A stretch of DNA of 64,000 nt from an uncultured Bacilli bacterium (GTDB lineage: Bacteria; Bacillota_I; Bacilli_A; RF39; UBA660): NCBI GenBank assembly GCA_934101425.1, contig CAKOQQ010000007.1:13564-77563 (forward strand), given 5' to 3'. Under the pieces are notes generated by a model. It was not told where the DNA came from, ran no database searches, and worked only from the letters and a program-made list of their open reading frames with translations. Each line of letters opens with the position of its first letter. The stretch's first letter is position 1. Below are positions 33,726-42,527 of this stretch, one piece after another. The position numbers were made by a program, and so were the translations under genes.

Positions 33726-34313
33726 ATGAAAATATTAGATTATAGTCCAAAAGATGAGCTTAAAAATCTTACTAAAGATATAACTCATAAAAAGACTTTT
33801 AAAAAACAAATACCTAATTTACTTACCATGTCTAGAGCTTTTGGACCACTACTTATAGTTCCTATGGCACTTAAAAACAATATTCTTGGCGCTACAATAG
33901 TGTGTAGTTTAGTTGCTATAACAGATTTAATTGACGGCGCTGTAGCTAGAAAATTAGACGCTGTTACTGATTTTGGTAAGGATTTAGATCCATTATGTGA
34001 TAAATTATTTGTGTTAGGTATAACAATACCTTTATTATTTTATAATTTATTATACTTAATAACATTATTTTTAGAAGGAGTTATCTCTATAATTAATTTA
34101 AAGTATAGAAAAGAAAAAATAACTAAAAGCAGTTATTTAGGTAAAATTAAAACAGGAACTTTATTTACATTACTTTGTACTAGTTATTTAAGTATCAATA
34201 ATAGAATACCAGAACAAATAGTGCCATCATTATTTACTTTAACCACTTTTCTTCAAATAGCAGCAATATATGGATATTATAATACATATAAAAAGATATC
34301 TAACTTAAATTAG
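33726..34313 (+). CDS. pgsA: CDP-alcohol phosphatidyltransferase (PgsA type)
   Basis: 195 residues, four to five membrane segments. The full family signature is present: Asp67, Asp70, Gly71, Ala74, Arg75, Gly84, Asp88 and Asp92 (starting DLIDGAVARK). It transfers a phosphatidyl group from CDP-diacylglycerol to an alcohol; phosphatidylglycerophosphate synthase is the most likely role because the start LPNLLT-like segment (here IPNLLTMSRAFGP) is typical, but other alcohols cannot be excluded. Monocistronic on the plus strand with its own promoter and terminator. Confidence 0.88.
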   Translation: MKILDYSPKDELKNLTKDITHKKTFKKQIPNLLTMSRAFGPLLIVPMALKNNILGATIVCSLVAITDLIDGAVARKLDAVTDFGKDLDPLCDKLFVLGITIPLLFYNLLYLITLFLEGVISIINLKYRKEKITKSSYLGKIKTGTLFTLLCTSYLSINNRIPEQIVPSLFTLTTFLQIAAIYGYYNTYKKISNLN

Positions 34314-34328
34314 ATATCTTTTTTATTA
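34290..34328. terminator. Bidirectional terminator between pgsA and the HAD gene
   Basis: A 14-bp stem (34290-34303 with 34310-34323) with AGATATCT core and T-run on both strands. Confidence 0.88.
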
Positions 34329-34974
34329 ATTCCTCTAAACTACTTATAGTTGAAACAGATACTTCTTTTATGTAATTGTTAGCAACATCCATAGCATATC
34401 CTTTGTAATTTTTAATCATTAGATAATCATTTACAGTATCTCCTACTGTATATATATTTTCTAAATTATATTTATTTTTTAAGTATTCTATACCACTAGC
34501 TTTATTACATTTCTTATTATTTATGTTTATCCAATGTCTACTAATATAACCATCAATATTGTAATTATTTTTTAAATATTCTAGATTTTTTAAAGCTACA
34601 TTAAAATCATTTGGAACACCTATTATAGAATTAACATTATCTATATTAGATGTTTTAGCATCTCCATTATCTATATATAACTCTTTATAATTTTTAGTAT
34701 CTAATAGATAATTATATATATTATAAGCTTCTTTAGTATCTATATCACATCTATATATAAGTTCTTTTTTATCATTATATATACTTGCACCATCTTTACA
34801 AATATACCATTTGCATGGTATATCTACTAAATCTCTTTCTAAATCATACATACTTCTTCCAGTTGCAATTATAAAGATATTTCCTTCTTTTACAAACTTT
34901 TTTATTGCTAATACATTATTAGCATAATTATCATCATAAAGAGTTAAATCAAAGTCACTTACTAATACTTTCAT
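34300..34974 (-). CDS. HAD-superfamily hydrolase (Cof-like)
   Basis: 224 residues. Motif I is VSDFDLTLYDD with nucleophile Asp7 and Asp9; motif II is IIATGRSMYD; motif III/IV is near the C-terminus, in IYTVGDTVNDYLMI. The cap is of the C2 type inserted between motifs II and III, as in Cof phosphatases that act on sugar phosphates or flavin nucleotides. The substrate is unknown. Its start overlaps the stop of the preceding gene by 4 bases. Confidence 0.88.
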   Translation of the reverse strand: MKVLVSDFDLTLYDDNYANNVLAIKKFVKEGNIFIIATGRSMYDLERDLVDIPCKWYICKDGASIYNDKKELIYRCDIDTKEAYNIYNYLLDTKNYKELYIDNGDAKTSNIDNVNSIIGVPNDFNVALKNLEYLKNNYNIDGYISRHWININNKKCNKASGIEYLKNKYNLENIYTVGDTVNDYLMIKNYKGYAMDVANNYIKEVSVSTISSLEELIKKISNLS

Positions 34975-35597
34975 AGTTCCTCTTTAATAATTTTGATATT
35001 AAGTTTCTTTATATCTTCTATGTTTACTATACTAGATGATATAGCTTCACTTAAAGATATTTCATCTTTCGATACTAAATATATATTATTTATATTACTA
35101 CAAAATACATAGTAATTATATTTATCATCTTTCCCAACATATTGTTTTTCATTAGTACACATATCTGATTTATCAAATACCTTATAATTTTTTATAGTTC
35201 CCATATAAGTATATTCATCAAAATATTTATCACTATAATAACTATTTATATCATCAATACTATTAAAATACATATTCTTATTTATGATATATTCACTATC
35301 TTCATATATAGTTTTTATATAATCTAAATCATTTATAAGATATAGTAAAGTATTAGAGTACTTTTCTATCAAATAATAATCATATCTTTTATTTAAAGAT
35401 AATTCTATACTATTATTAGTTTTATTAATAATTAAACCACTATTATCAATTTCTAATTTACCTATTATCTTTTTTACTTCTTTTGAATCATTTAAAGTAG
35501 TACCTTTATAATTTTCTAAATTTTTATCTCTATTTAAAATTAATATAAAAGATAAAATAATTAATATAGGTATTACTATAATTATTATTTTCTTCAT
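34971..35597 (-). CDS. Hypothetical membrane-anchored protein
   Basis: 208 residues. A hydrophobic N-terminal segment (residues 3-21, IIIIVIPILIILSFILIL) is followed by an extracellular region rich in Tyr, Asn, Ser and Lys. Two Cys, in DMCTNEKQY and YVFCSN, could form a disulfide. No family is recognised. It is coupled to the HAD gene downstream by an ATGA overlap. The start has TAGGTGATAAT before it and an extended -10, TGTTATAAT, at 35613-35621. Confidence 0.7.
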   Translation of the reverse strand: MKKIIIIVIPILIILSFILILNRDKNLENYKGTTLNDSKEVKKIIGKLEIDNSGLIINKTNNSIELSLNKRYDYYLIEKYSNTLLYLINDLDYIKTIYEDSEYIINKNMYFNSIDDINSYYSDKYFDEYTYMGTIKNYKVFDKSDMCTNEKQYVGKDDKYNYYVFCSNINNIYLVSKDEISLSEAISSSIVNIEDIKKLNIKIIKEEL

Positions 35598-35621
35598 ATT
35601 ATCACCTACTTAATTATAACA

Positions 35622-35651
35622 TAAAAAAACTAACTATAAAAGTTAGTTTGT
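35622..35651 (-). terminator. Terminator after the recD2 unit
   Basis: AAACTAAC pairs with GTTAGTTT around a 7-base loop, with seven U after it on the reverse strand. The stop codon of the 47-residue gene is inside. Confidence 0.85.
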
Positions 35652-35786
35652 TAAGTCTTCAATATCTTCACAAGCACAAGAGATTTTCTCTTTTATCATG
35701 CCAAGCATCATAGGACTATATTTTTGATATAAAAGCACTCCTCCTACACCCAAAGAAATAAGACTCATATCTTTCACAAATTTCAT
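35643..35786 (-). CDS. Small hypothetical membrane protein, 47 residues
   Basis: ATG at 35786 preceded by GGTGATGAT; stop at 35643-35645 inside the terminator. The product begins MKFVKDMSLISLGVGG and has one hydrophobic stretch (7-30, with a Gly-rich GVGGVLLY) followed by a Cys-containing acidic tail (SCACEDIEDLTN). It lies 30 bases after recD2 on the same strand and is probably co-transcribed with it. The layout resembles small YtxH-like or DUF-type stress proteins but no real match is claimed. Confidence 0.65.
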   Translation of the reverse strand: MKFVKDMSLISLGVGGVLLYQKYSPMMLGMIKEKISCACEDIEDLTN

Positions 35787-35816
35787 ATCATCACCATTAT
35801 TATTATGCACTATAAT

Positions 35817-38006
35817 TTAAATATTATGCAATTTATTTATGATTTTATCATATAGGCTTGTTTTTCTTACATATTCGCTATTATTACTAATTGCATATAT
35901 AAACGCTTCTTTAGAACCAATCATTATAAGTTTCTTTTTAGCTCTTGTTATACCTGTATATATAAGTTTTTTATATAACATTCTTTTATAAGCCATACTA
36001 ATAGGCATTACTACTATATCAAATTCACTACCTTGAGATTTATGAATACTAATTATATATGCATGTTTAATTTTGTTTAAATCTTTAGGTGTATATTTTA
36101 CTAAATTATTATCAAAATCAATATGAATAAGTGTTTTTTTATCAGTGACTTCTATATATTTTATTATACCTATATCACCATTATAAACATTATCATCAGG
36201 TGAATTAGTAAGTTCTATTACTTTATCATTTTCTCTATATACAACATCACCATATTTATATTCATTTAATGTATCACTTTTAGGATTAAATATTTGTTGC
36301 AATTCTTTATTTAAATTATCAATACCAAATTCACCCATATACATAGGTGCCATAATTTGATATTTTCTATAATCTTTTTCTTTTAATTTTTCAGATATTA
36401 TTTTTAAATTATTTTTTATATCTATACATTCTAAGAAAGTATAATCACTTTTTGTTTCATTAAAATTATCACTCAAAGAATTATTTTTAATTTCTTCTGC
36501 TAATGTATAAATATATGAATCTTCTTTTTGTCTATATAATAAATCTAATTTAACGATATCTATTATATTAGAATCAATTAAATCTTTAAGCATATTACCA
36601 GGTCCTACACTTGATAATTGATTAGAATCTCCAACAATTATAAGTTTTATATTATTTGTAAGGCCTTTAAGTAAATTAGAAAATAATAAAACATCTATCA
36701 TACTAGCTTCATCAACTATTACAAGTTCACTATAATCTTTATTATATTCATTAATTAAAAATTCATTCTCTTCTTTATTCCATTTTAAAAACCTATGTAT
36801 TGTACTTGCTGGATAAAGAGTTGATTCACTCATTCTTTTACTTGCTCTACCAGTTGGTGCTAATAAAGCTATTTTATCAACTAATGTTTCATAATTATAT
36901 TTATTTATTTCAGCATAAATTTCTACAATAGCTTTTATAATAGTTGTTTTCCCTGTACCTGGACCACCAGTAATAATAAGAATATTATTTTCAAGTGCTT
37001 TTGTTATAGCTTCTTTTTGTTTTTCATTATAAGTTATTGAATAAATGTTTTCTAAATCATTAATATAATTTTTTATTTTTTTATTTTTTTTAGTATCTTT
37101 AGTTGCTAACATTATTACTTTTTCAGCTATATAATTTTCAGCGTCATATAAATCTTTTAAGTAATATTTAGAATCTTCTATAATAATTTTATTAGAAGCC
37201 AAGTCTTCTAAGTATGTATCTATTTCTTCTAAATTTAAGCTTAGTCCTAATGTATTATCAAGAGCATTTAATATACTATATTTATCTAAATATACATCAC
37301 CATTTTTATAGCATAACATCTTCATCAAATAAATGATGGCTGATTTAATTCTATTAGGATTATCATCACTAATATTAAAATTATTTCTAAGTTTATCTAT
37401 TTTATTAAATTCGATATCTTCAAAATCGTCTATTATTTGATAGATGTTATTTTTAATTATATTTAAAGTATCATTTTTATACTTATTATATATATCTATA
37501 GCATCTTTTACTGGTAAACCTAAACTTGTTAAATAAACTATAGTTTTATCACTACCTTCATGCCTAGATAAAGTATCATATATAGAATTAATTTTCTTTT
37601 CAGTGATATGTGGCACTAAATTTAATACACTTTTATCTTCTAATATTTTGTCTATAGCATCTTCACCTAATGTATCAACTATACTTGTTGCAAGTTTAAG
37701 TCCAACACCTTTAAATAAATCAGAAGATAAAAAATCAATAAGGCCATTTTTATCTTCTGGTTTTACTCTTTCATAATCTGTTACTTGATATTGAAAACCA
37801 TATTTAGGGTGATTATTTACCTCACCATATAAAAAATAATTATCATCAATAACTAGTTCATAAAAATATCCAGTAAATGTCACTGTTTTATTTATGTATT
37901 CCTTCATAGTCTCATCATTAGTTTCTCTAACTTTAAATAAACCAATTATATAATTACCAGATGAATAAATTTTTCTTCTATATGATCCCTTTATATACGT
38001 TTTCAT
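35817..38006 (-). CDS. recD2: ATP-dependent DNA helicase RecD2
   Basis: 729 residues, the usual length of the RecD-like enzymes found without RecBC. The N-terminal region (1-330) with OB-fold and helix-hairpin-helix parts (SSDLFKGVGLKLATSIVDTLG) is followed by an SF1B helicase core: Walker A GGPGTGKTTI near residue 345, DEASMIDV, GDSNQLSSVGPG, and the end motifs IHKSQGSEFD and YTGITRAKK. It unwinds DNA 5' to 3' and takes part in repair and replication fork stability. GGTGATAAA precedes the start, after the terminator of the DUF1292 gene. Confidence 0.94.
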   Translation of the reverse strand: MKTYIKGSYRRKIYSSGNYIIGLFKVRETNDETMKEYINKTVTFTGYFYELVIDDNYFLYGEVNNHPKYGFQYQVTDYERVKPEDKNGLIDFLSSDLFKGVGLKLATSIVDTLGEDAIDKILEDKSVLNLVPHITEKKINSIYDTLSRHEGSDKTIVYLTSLGLPVKDAIDIYNKYKNDTLNIIKNNIYQIIDDFEDIEFNKIDKLRNNFNISDDNPNRIKSAIIYLMKMLCYKNGDVYLDKYSILNALDNTLGLSLNLEEIDTYLEDLASNKIIIEDSKYYLKDLYDAENYIAEKVIMLATKDTKKNKKIKNYINDLENIYSITYNEKQKEAITKALENNILIITGGPGTGKTTIIKAIVEIYAEINKYNYETLVDKIALLAPTGRASKRMSESTLYPASTIHRFLKWNKEENEFLINEYNKDYSELVIVDEASMIDVLLFSNLLKGLTNNIKLIIVGDSNQLSSVGPGNMLKDLIDSNIIDIVKLDLLYRQKEDSYIYTLAEEIKNNSLSDNFNETKSDYTFLECIDIKNNLKIISEKLKEKDYRKYQIMAPMYMGEFGIDNLNKELQQIFNPKSDTLNEYKYGDVVYRENDKVIELTNSPDDNVYNGDIGIIKYIEVTDKKTLIHIDFDNNLVKYTPKDLNKIKHAYIISIHKSQGSEFDIVVMPISMAYKRMLYKKLIYTGITRAKKKLIMIGSKEAFIYAISNNSEYVRKTSLYDKIINKLHNI

Positions 38007-38030
38007 TTTATCACCATTATAATTTTATCA

Positions 38031-38060
38031 TAAAAAAAATAAATAGTTAAACTATTTATT
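38031..38060 (-). terminator. Terminator of the DUF1292 gene
   Basis: AATAAATAGTT pairs with AACTATTTATT, followed by eight U on the reverse strand. Confidence 0.75.
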
Positions 38061-38276
38061 TAATTCTTTAGTGAAAGTAAGTAGGACAAGTTCAAATTCT
38101 TCATCACTATCAAGTCCAGTTAAAATTTCTTTATCATTAATTACTTTTATTTTTTTAATAAAGAAGTCACTTGGATCATCAATATTACTTAAATATACAT
38201 ATTTTTGATTATTAATAACCATTTCTTTAATAATAACATATCTAATATTATCAATTACAATTGTATCTATTTCCAT
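38052..38276 (-). CDS. DUF1292 family protein
   Basis: 74 residues, cytoplasmic. The pattern of a short beta-rich domain (YVIIKEMVINNQKYVYLSN ... ) ending with an acidic turn and a helix (LDSDEEFELVLLTF) matches the DUF1292 proteins common in Firmicutes (YrzB type), of unknown function. In many Firmicutes such genes lie near the Holliday junction resolvase gene yrrK; that gene is not seen here. It follows the membrane protein gene at 38285 after 8 bases. Confidence 0.8.
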   Translation of the reverse strand: MEIDTIVIDNIRYVIIKEMVINNQKYVYLSNIDDPSDFFIKKIKVINDKEILTGLDSDEEFELVLLTFTKELNK

Positions 38277-38284
38277 ATTAACCT

Positions 38285-38854
38285 CTATCTTTTAATTGCA
38301 TCTTTAACTTCTTCACTACTATCTAATGCTTTTAATGCAGCCTTTGCTAATATTTGAGTATCCATAACAGCTTTATATTTTTCTTCTGATGGATTACCAT
38401 TTTCATCTACAAACTTATTAGCTACTAAATATTCATCTAAACTGCTATATTCACCTGTTGCTCTTACTATTTGATCTATATTACTATCACGATAACTCAT
38501 ATTTGTATATACTGCATATAATTCTTCATCAAATGTTTCTGCATCATCAGATATTTCTTTACCAATTTCATAGTGATCATAATAAAAATGTTCATTATCT
38601 TGTGTTCTATGTGTGTTATCACTTAATATAGTACTATATTGTGATAAATATTCATTGATAGTAATTTTATCTTTAATGCTATCAACACTATGTGTTATAA
38701 ACGCAGTAAGTGCACTAGATGCTATTACAAGAGTTAATCCTGCTGCTATAAATAACTTCTTAAGTTTATTTACATCAATTTTGCATCTTTCTTTCTTATA
38801 TTCTACTACCATAACATCTCTAGATCTTCTTCTAGCTTCTTCATATTTACCCAT
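38285..38854 (-). CDS. Hypothetical protein with one membrane segment
   Basis: 189 residues. A basic N-terminal part (residues 1-30, with RRRSRD and KKERCK) lies in the cytoplasm, a membrane segment runs from about 32 to 52 (LFIAAGLTLVIASSALTAFI), and the outer part is charged and mostly helical. It contains two similar pieces, FDEELYAVYTNMSYRD and SSLDEYLVANKFVDENG. No family is recognised. AGGGGTGG precedes the start. The DUF1292 gene follows within 8 bases, so they form one unit downstream of mtaB. Confidence 0.7.
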   Translation of the reverse strand: MGKYEEARRRSRDVMVVEYKKERCKIDVNKLKKLFIAAGLTLVIASSALTAFITHSVDSIKDKITINEYLSQYSTILSDNTHRTQDNEHFYYDHYEIGKEISDDAETFDEELYAVYTNMSYRDSNIDQIVRATGEYSSLDEYLVANKFVDENGNPSEEKYKAVMDTQILAKAALKALDSSEEVKDAIKR

Positions 38855-38894
38855 AATTCCACCCCTTAATTAGTTATATCATATAATTAAATTG

Positions 38895-40145
38895 TTATTT
38901 TGTCAAATCTCCAATACAATATGGATATTCTACTTTAGTTATTTTGGCGGTTATTTCACCACAAATATCTTCTTTACTATAACATTTTACTAATAAATAA
39001 TTGCCAGTGTGACCAATTAAATAATTATCTTTATATACTTCTTTAATAAAAGTAACTTCCTTGCCAACATACTTGTTAAAATATTCATTTTCTAATTCTT
39101 CTGATTTTTTAATTAATTTTCTAACTCTAGCTTTTTTAACTTCTTCAGGTACTTGATTATCCATACTATCAGCTTTTGTACCTTTTCTTCTGGAATATGG
39201 AAATACATGTATTTTACTAAATCTAATTTTATCTACAGTATCCATAGTTTCATTAAATAATTCTTCTGACTCGTTTGGAAAACCAACTATTATATCAGTT
39301 GTAATAGATATATCTTTTCTAGACTCTCTTATCTTTTCTATTCTATCAATAAAATATTTTTTATCATATTTTCTATTCATCAATTTTAATATTGTATCTG
39401 AACCTGATTGTAATGGGATATGAATATGATCAACTAATATTTTACTATTTTTAAATAATTCTATAATATCATCATTAATTTCTGTTATTTCTATAGAAGA
39501 TATTCTAAGTCTTTTAAGTCCTTCTATTTTTACTAGATCACATAATAAATTATAGAAAGAATAATCACCATCATAATAGTGTCCTGTATGTATACCAGTA
39601 AGAACTATTTCAGAGTGCCCATTAGAAATTAAATTTTTTACTTCTTTTAAAACATCTTCTTTTTTCTTACTTCTTACCTTACCTCTAGTATAAGGTATAA
39701 TACAGTAAGAACAATAATTTTCACATCCATCTTCTATTTTTACAAATGCTCTAGTTTTATCAAAATTAGTAAGTTCCATTATTTCAAATGGACTTTCCAT
39801 AATATCCCTTACATCAACTATTTTTTTGCCTTCATATTCTCTTATGTACTTTATAATATTACCCTTACCAACATTTCCTAATATTATATCAGCATCTATA
39901 TTATCAGGATTTACTTGTGATAGGCATCCAACTGCTACTAAAATAGCATTTTCATGTTCTCTTCTTAATCTTCTCAATAACTTTAAAGACTTATTATCAC
40001 TAGTGTTAGTTACTGTACAAGTGTTTACTATATATATATCAGCATCTATGCTGTATACATACCCACTTCTTTCTAATAATTCTTTCATAATGTTACTTTC
40101 ATAAGTATTTACTTTGCAACCCAATGTATAAATATAAAACTTCAT
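38895..40145 (-). CDS. mtaB: tRNA t6A37 methylthiotransferase MtaB
   Basis: 416 residues. It converts t6A37 to ms2t6A in ANN-decoding tRNAs. N-terminal UPF0004 domain with CKVNTYES and NTCTVT supplying cysteines for the first iron-sulfur cluster, then the radical SAM motif CENYCSYC (about residues 140-147) and a C-terminal TRAM domain. HIPLQSGSD is conserved in the family. The short CTVT form and the start FYIYTLGCKVN point to MtaB and not MiaB or RimO. GGTGATATT precedes the ATG. In Bacilli mtaB usually follows rsmE, as it does here with one gene between. Confidence 0.93.
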   Translation of the reverse strand: MKFYIYTLGCKVNTYESNIMKELLERSGYVYSIDADIYIVNTCTVTNTSDNKSLKLLRRLRREHENAILVAVGCLSQVNPDNIDADIILGNVGKGNIIKYIREYEGKKIVDVRDIMESPFEIMELTNFDKTRAFVKIEDGCENYCSYCIIPYTRGKVRSKKKEDVLKEVKNLISNGHSEIVLTGIHTGHYYDGDYSFYNLLCDLVKIEGLKRLRISSIEITEINDDIIELFKNSKILVDHIHIPLQSGSDTILKLMNRKYDKKYFIDRIEKIRESRKDISITTDIIVGFPNESEELFNETMDTVDKIRFSKIHVFPYSRRKGTKADSMDNQVPEEVKKARVRKLIKKSEELENEYFNKYVGKEVTFIKEVYKDNYLIGHTGNYLLVKCYSKEDICGEITAKITKVEYPYCIGDLTK

Positions 40146-40173
40146 AATATCACCAAAAAATTTATAAGCTGCC

Positions 40174-40710
40174 TTATAAATTCTTTCTAAAATCTTTTAA
40201 TGCATTTAAGAAATCTTCTGATTCCTTTATTTCTTTTTTTATAGGATCTAAATTAAGTGTTTTTTCTAGTTTATGTTCATCAGCTTTAGTATTTTCAGGA
40301 TAACTGAATCTACCAAAAACAGGTGAAATAACTTCAGTATTTTCAAACTTTTTAGGTTCTTTTGCTTCTTCAATTTTTTCTTCTTTTTTTATTTCTTCCT
40401 TTTCTTCTAAAGCCATTTTTTTATCTTGTTCTTCTTTAAATTTTAACAATTCTTGAAAACTTATAATTGCATTTTCTTCTTGTTCTTGTTCAAATGATTC
40501 TACTTTAGATGGAGCTTCACTAGCTTTTTCCATTGCTTTATAAATTTCATTTGTAGAAGCTAAATTTTCATTAGTCTCATCTTTGAATACTTCTTTTTCT
40601 ATTTCAATATCTGATTCCTTATTTTTAAATACTATCATACATATTATTAATATTAAAAGTATATTTAGTATTACAATCCCAACTATATAAATCCAATTAG
40701 GTAAATCCAT
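40174..40710 (-). CDS. Hypothetical membrane-anchored, Glu/Lys-rich protein
   Basis: 178 residues from ATG 40710, which has GGAG eight bases before it; the frame runs to a GTG at 40719 that overlaps the rsmE stop. One N-terminal membrane segment (about 6-26, IYIVGIVILNILLILIICMI) is followed by a long, highly charged, probably coiled-coil or disordered cytoplasmic region (MALEEKEEIKKEEKIEE). No conserved domain is recognised. Shape and place between rsmE and mtaB are the only clues; some low-GC Firmicutes proteins of this form act at the division site, but nothing here proves that. Confidence 0.65.
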   Translation of the reverse strand: MDLPNWIYIVGIVILNILLILIICMIVFKNKESDIEIEKEVFKDETNENLASTNEIYKAMEKASEAPSKVESFEQEQEENAIISFQELLKFKEEQDKKMALEEKEEIKKEEKIEEAKEPKKFENTEVISPVFGRFSYPENTKADEHKLEKTLNLDPIKKEIKESEDFLNALKDFRKNL

Positions 40711-40715
40711 ATTAA

Positions 40716-41414
40716 TCACTCCATATTTTCATAATTTATTACACTCATTAAATATATAGGTACCGTCTCAACTCGCAGTATTAAATTACCCAAAGTTATT
40801 GCTTCATAACCATTATTTATTAGATAATCTTCTTCAATATCTGAGATTCCACCTTCAGGTCCTATCACTAAAATAATTCTATCACAATTTTTATGATTGG
40901 TCAAAAATTTCTTTATACTTACACTACCTTTTTTAGTACTACATATTAGTTTCTCGCCTTCTAAAGAAACTATGTCTTTTAATGTTAATATATTAGATAC
41001 TTTAGGTATATCTAATCTTTTTGATTGTTCAGAGGCTTCCTTACATATTTTATTCCATCTTAATACCTTTTTATCATATTTATTTTCATCCAATTTAATT
41101 TTACTTCTTTCCATAATTACCGGAATTATTTCTTTAACTCCAAGTTCTGTACTTTTCTGTAAAATTAAATCCATTTTAGTTTCAGTAAGCAAAGGAATAA
41201 TTAAAGTAACATTAGATAAATAGCTTTTACTATCTACTTTTTCTAAAATAGTACCGTAACCATTATTTAATTTACAAATATATAATTCATTATTATATAC
41301 AACTTCTATTTTATCATTTTCTTTCATTCTCATAACGGTTTTTATATGATATAAATCTTCAGCTGATAAAATAAAATCATTACCAATTTTTTCTTTAGTA
41401 AAATATCTTTGCAT
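40716..41414 (-). CDS. rsmE: 16S rRNA m3U1498 methyltransferase RsmE
   Basis: 232 residues, full length. N-terminal PUA-like domain (1-70), then a SPOUT methyltransferase domain with the knot motifs LILVIGPEGGIS-like (here IILVIGPEGGIS) and LGNLILRVETVPIYLMSVI. It methylates U1498 in helix 44 of 16S rRNA within the 30S subunit. An extended -10, TGTTATAAT, lies at 41431-41439 just behind the thioredoxin terminator. It is the first gene of a unit with the 40174 gene and mtaB. Confidence 0.95.
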   Translation of the reverse strand: MQRYFTKEKIGNDFILSAEDLYHIKTVMRMKENDKIEVVYNNELYICKLNNGYGTILEKVDSKSYLSNVTLIIPLLTETKMDLILQKSTELGVKEIIPVIMERSKIKLDENKYDKKVLRWNKICKEASEQSKRLDIPKVSNILTLKDIVSLEGEKLICSTKKGSVSIKKFLTNHKNCDRIILVIGPEGGISDIEEDYLINNGYEAITLGNLILRVETVPIYLMSVINYENME

Positions 41415-41436
41415 ATAATCACCATATATAATTATA

Positions 41437-41468
41437 ACAAAAAAACATATATTAATCTATATGTTTTT
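41437..41468 (-). terminator. Terminator of the thioredoxin gene
   Basis: AAAAACATATA pairs with TATATGTTTTT, U-run follows on the reverse strand. Confidence 0.75.
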
Positions 41469-41714
41469 ACTTATCCAACTTTCTAAATCATTTTTTCTAA
41501 TAAAACCAATATTTCTTGCAACTTCCTTATTATCTTTTAAAAGAACTATAGTAGGAACACTCATAATCCCAAATTCTTTTACTAAATCTTCATTTTTATC
41601 TATATCAATTTTTACTACTTCTAAACTCCTATCTTCACTAAGTTCATCAATAATTGGTGATAACATTTTACAAGGCCCACACCACGTTGCATAAAAATCT
41701 AATAATTTTATCAT
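41457..41714 (-). CDS. Thioredoxin, short form
   Basis: 85 residues against about 105 for typical thioredoxins. The active site is WCGPC (Cys12 and Cys15) and the cis-Pro is in MSVPTIVLL. About 15-20 N-terminal residues, the first strand and helix of the usual fold, are missing: the protein begins directly with the strand before the active site. AGGAGAATAT is placed properly before this ATG, so the short form looks real. It follows cvpA by 8 bases. Confidence 0.88.
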   Translation of the reverse strand: MIKLLDFYATWCGPCKMLSPIIDELSEDRSLEVVKIDIDKNEDLVKEFGIMSVPTIVLLKDNKEVARNIGFIRKNDLESWISKNI

Positions 41715-41722
41715 ATATTCTC

Positions 41723-42433
41723 CTATCTATATTTATCTAATACAGTATATACATAATCTATTTTTAATTTGTCTCTTTTTACTAAATCTTCTACTGTATC
41801 TACTGAAACAATTTTATATTTAAGCATTAAATTTAATGTTTCTAAATTTAATTTAGATTTATCTTCTTCATTTTTATATTTTTCAATTAAATCATTCAAT
41901 TCATGATTTATTTTAACATTTTTTTCTACGAAATTAGATAAAATTGGAGTATTATATAGTATTTTATCTTTTAACTTAGAATTATTTATAAATCCGTAAT
42001 TGAAGAATGGTAAAGATAAAAAGTATAACGTAATAAATACTAATAAAAAGTTTTCAATAGCTCCTATTACCATACCAATAATTTTTGATGGTATAGAAAG
42101 TATTATAGTTGCGCTTAATATTTTTTCTACTATTCCAGTAAAGAAAGTAACTAGTTTAAGAATACCATATAATATACCAAATATAACTATGAATGCAATA
42201 ACTTCATATAAAAGTATATTTATTGATGTTACACCTTTAATAACCCCAAAAAAATTAAAAAATGGGCATATTTTAAATAAAACTTCCGCTACAATATCTT
42301 TTAACATAAAAGATAGCACAGCTACAACTATAAAACCTATAGCAGAAACAAATGTCTTTATTCCTCCATTTACAAAACCTAATAAAGCACCAATTATTAT
42401 AAGTACAATAATTATTATATCCAATATATTCAT
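41723..42433 (-). CDS. CvpA family membrane protein
   Basis: 236 residues. Four membrane segments (about 5-25, 30-50, 70-100 and 108-140) with the typical start NILDIIIIVLIIIGALLGFVNG, followed by a charged cytoplasmic tail of about 90 residues. CvpA-type proteins are named for colicin V production in E. coli; in Firmicutes the homologue YshB lies close to rnhC, as it does here in divergent orientation. Molecular function is not settled. Confidence 0.88.
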   Translation of the reverse strand: MNILDIIIIVLIIIGALLGFVNGGIKTFVSAIGFIVVAVLSFMLKDIVAEVLFKICPFFNFFGVIKGVTSINILLYEVIAFIVIFGILYGILKLVTFFTGIVEKILSATIILSIPSKIIGMVIGAIENFLLVFITLYFLSLPFFNYGFINNSKLKDKILYNTPILSNFVEKNVKINHELNDLIEKYKNEEDKSKLNLETLNLMLKYKIVSVDTVEDLVKRDKLKIDYVYTVLDKYR

Positions 42434-42527
42434 ATTACTCTCCCATCTTTATAATTATATTATATTTTTTTTAAAAAATAAAGTATATTTATAATATTAT
42501 TTATGATAAAATGTAAATGGTGATATT

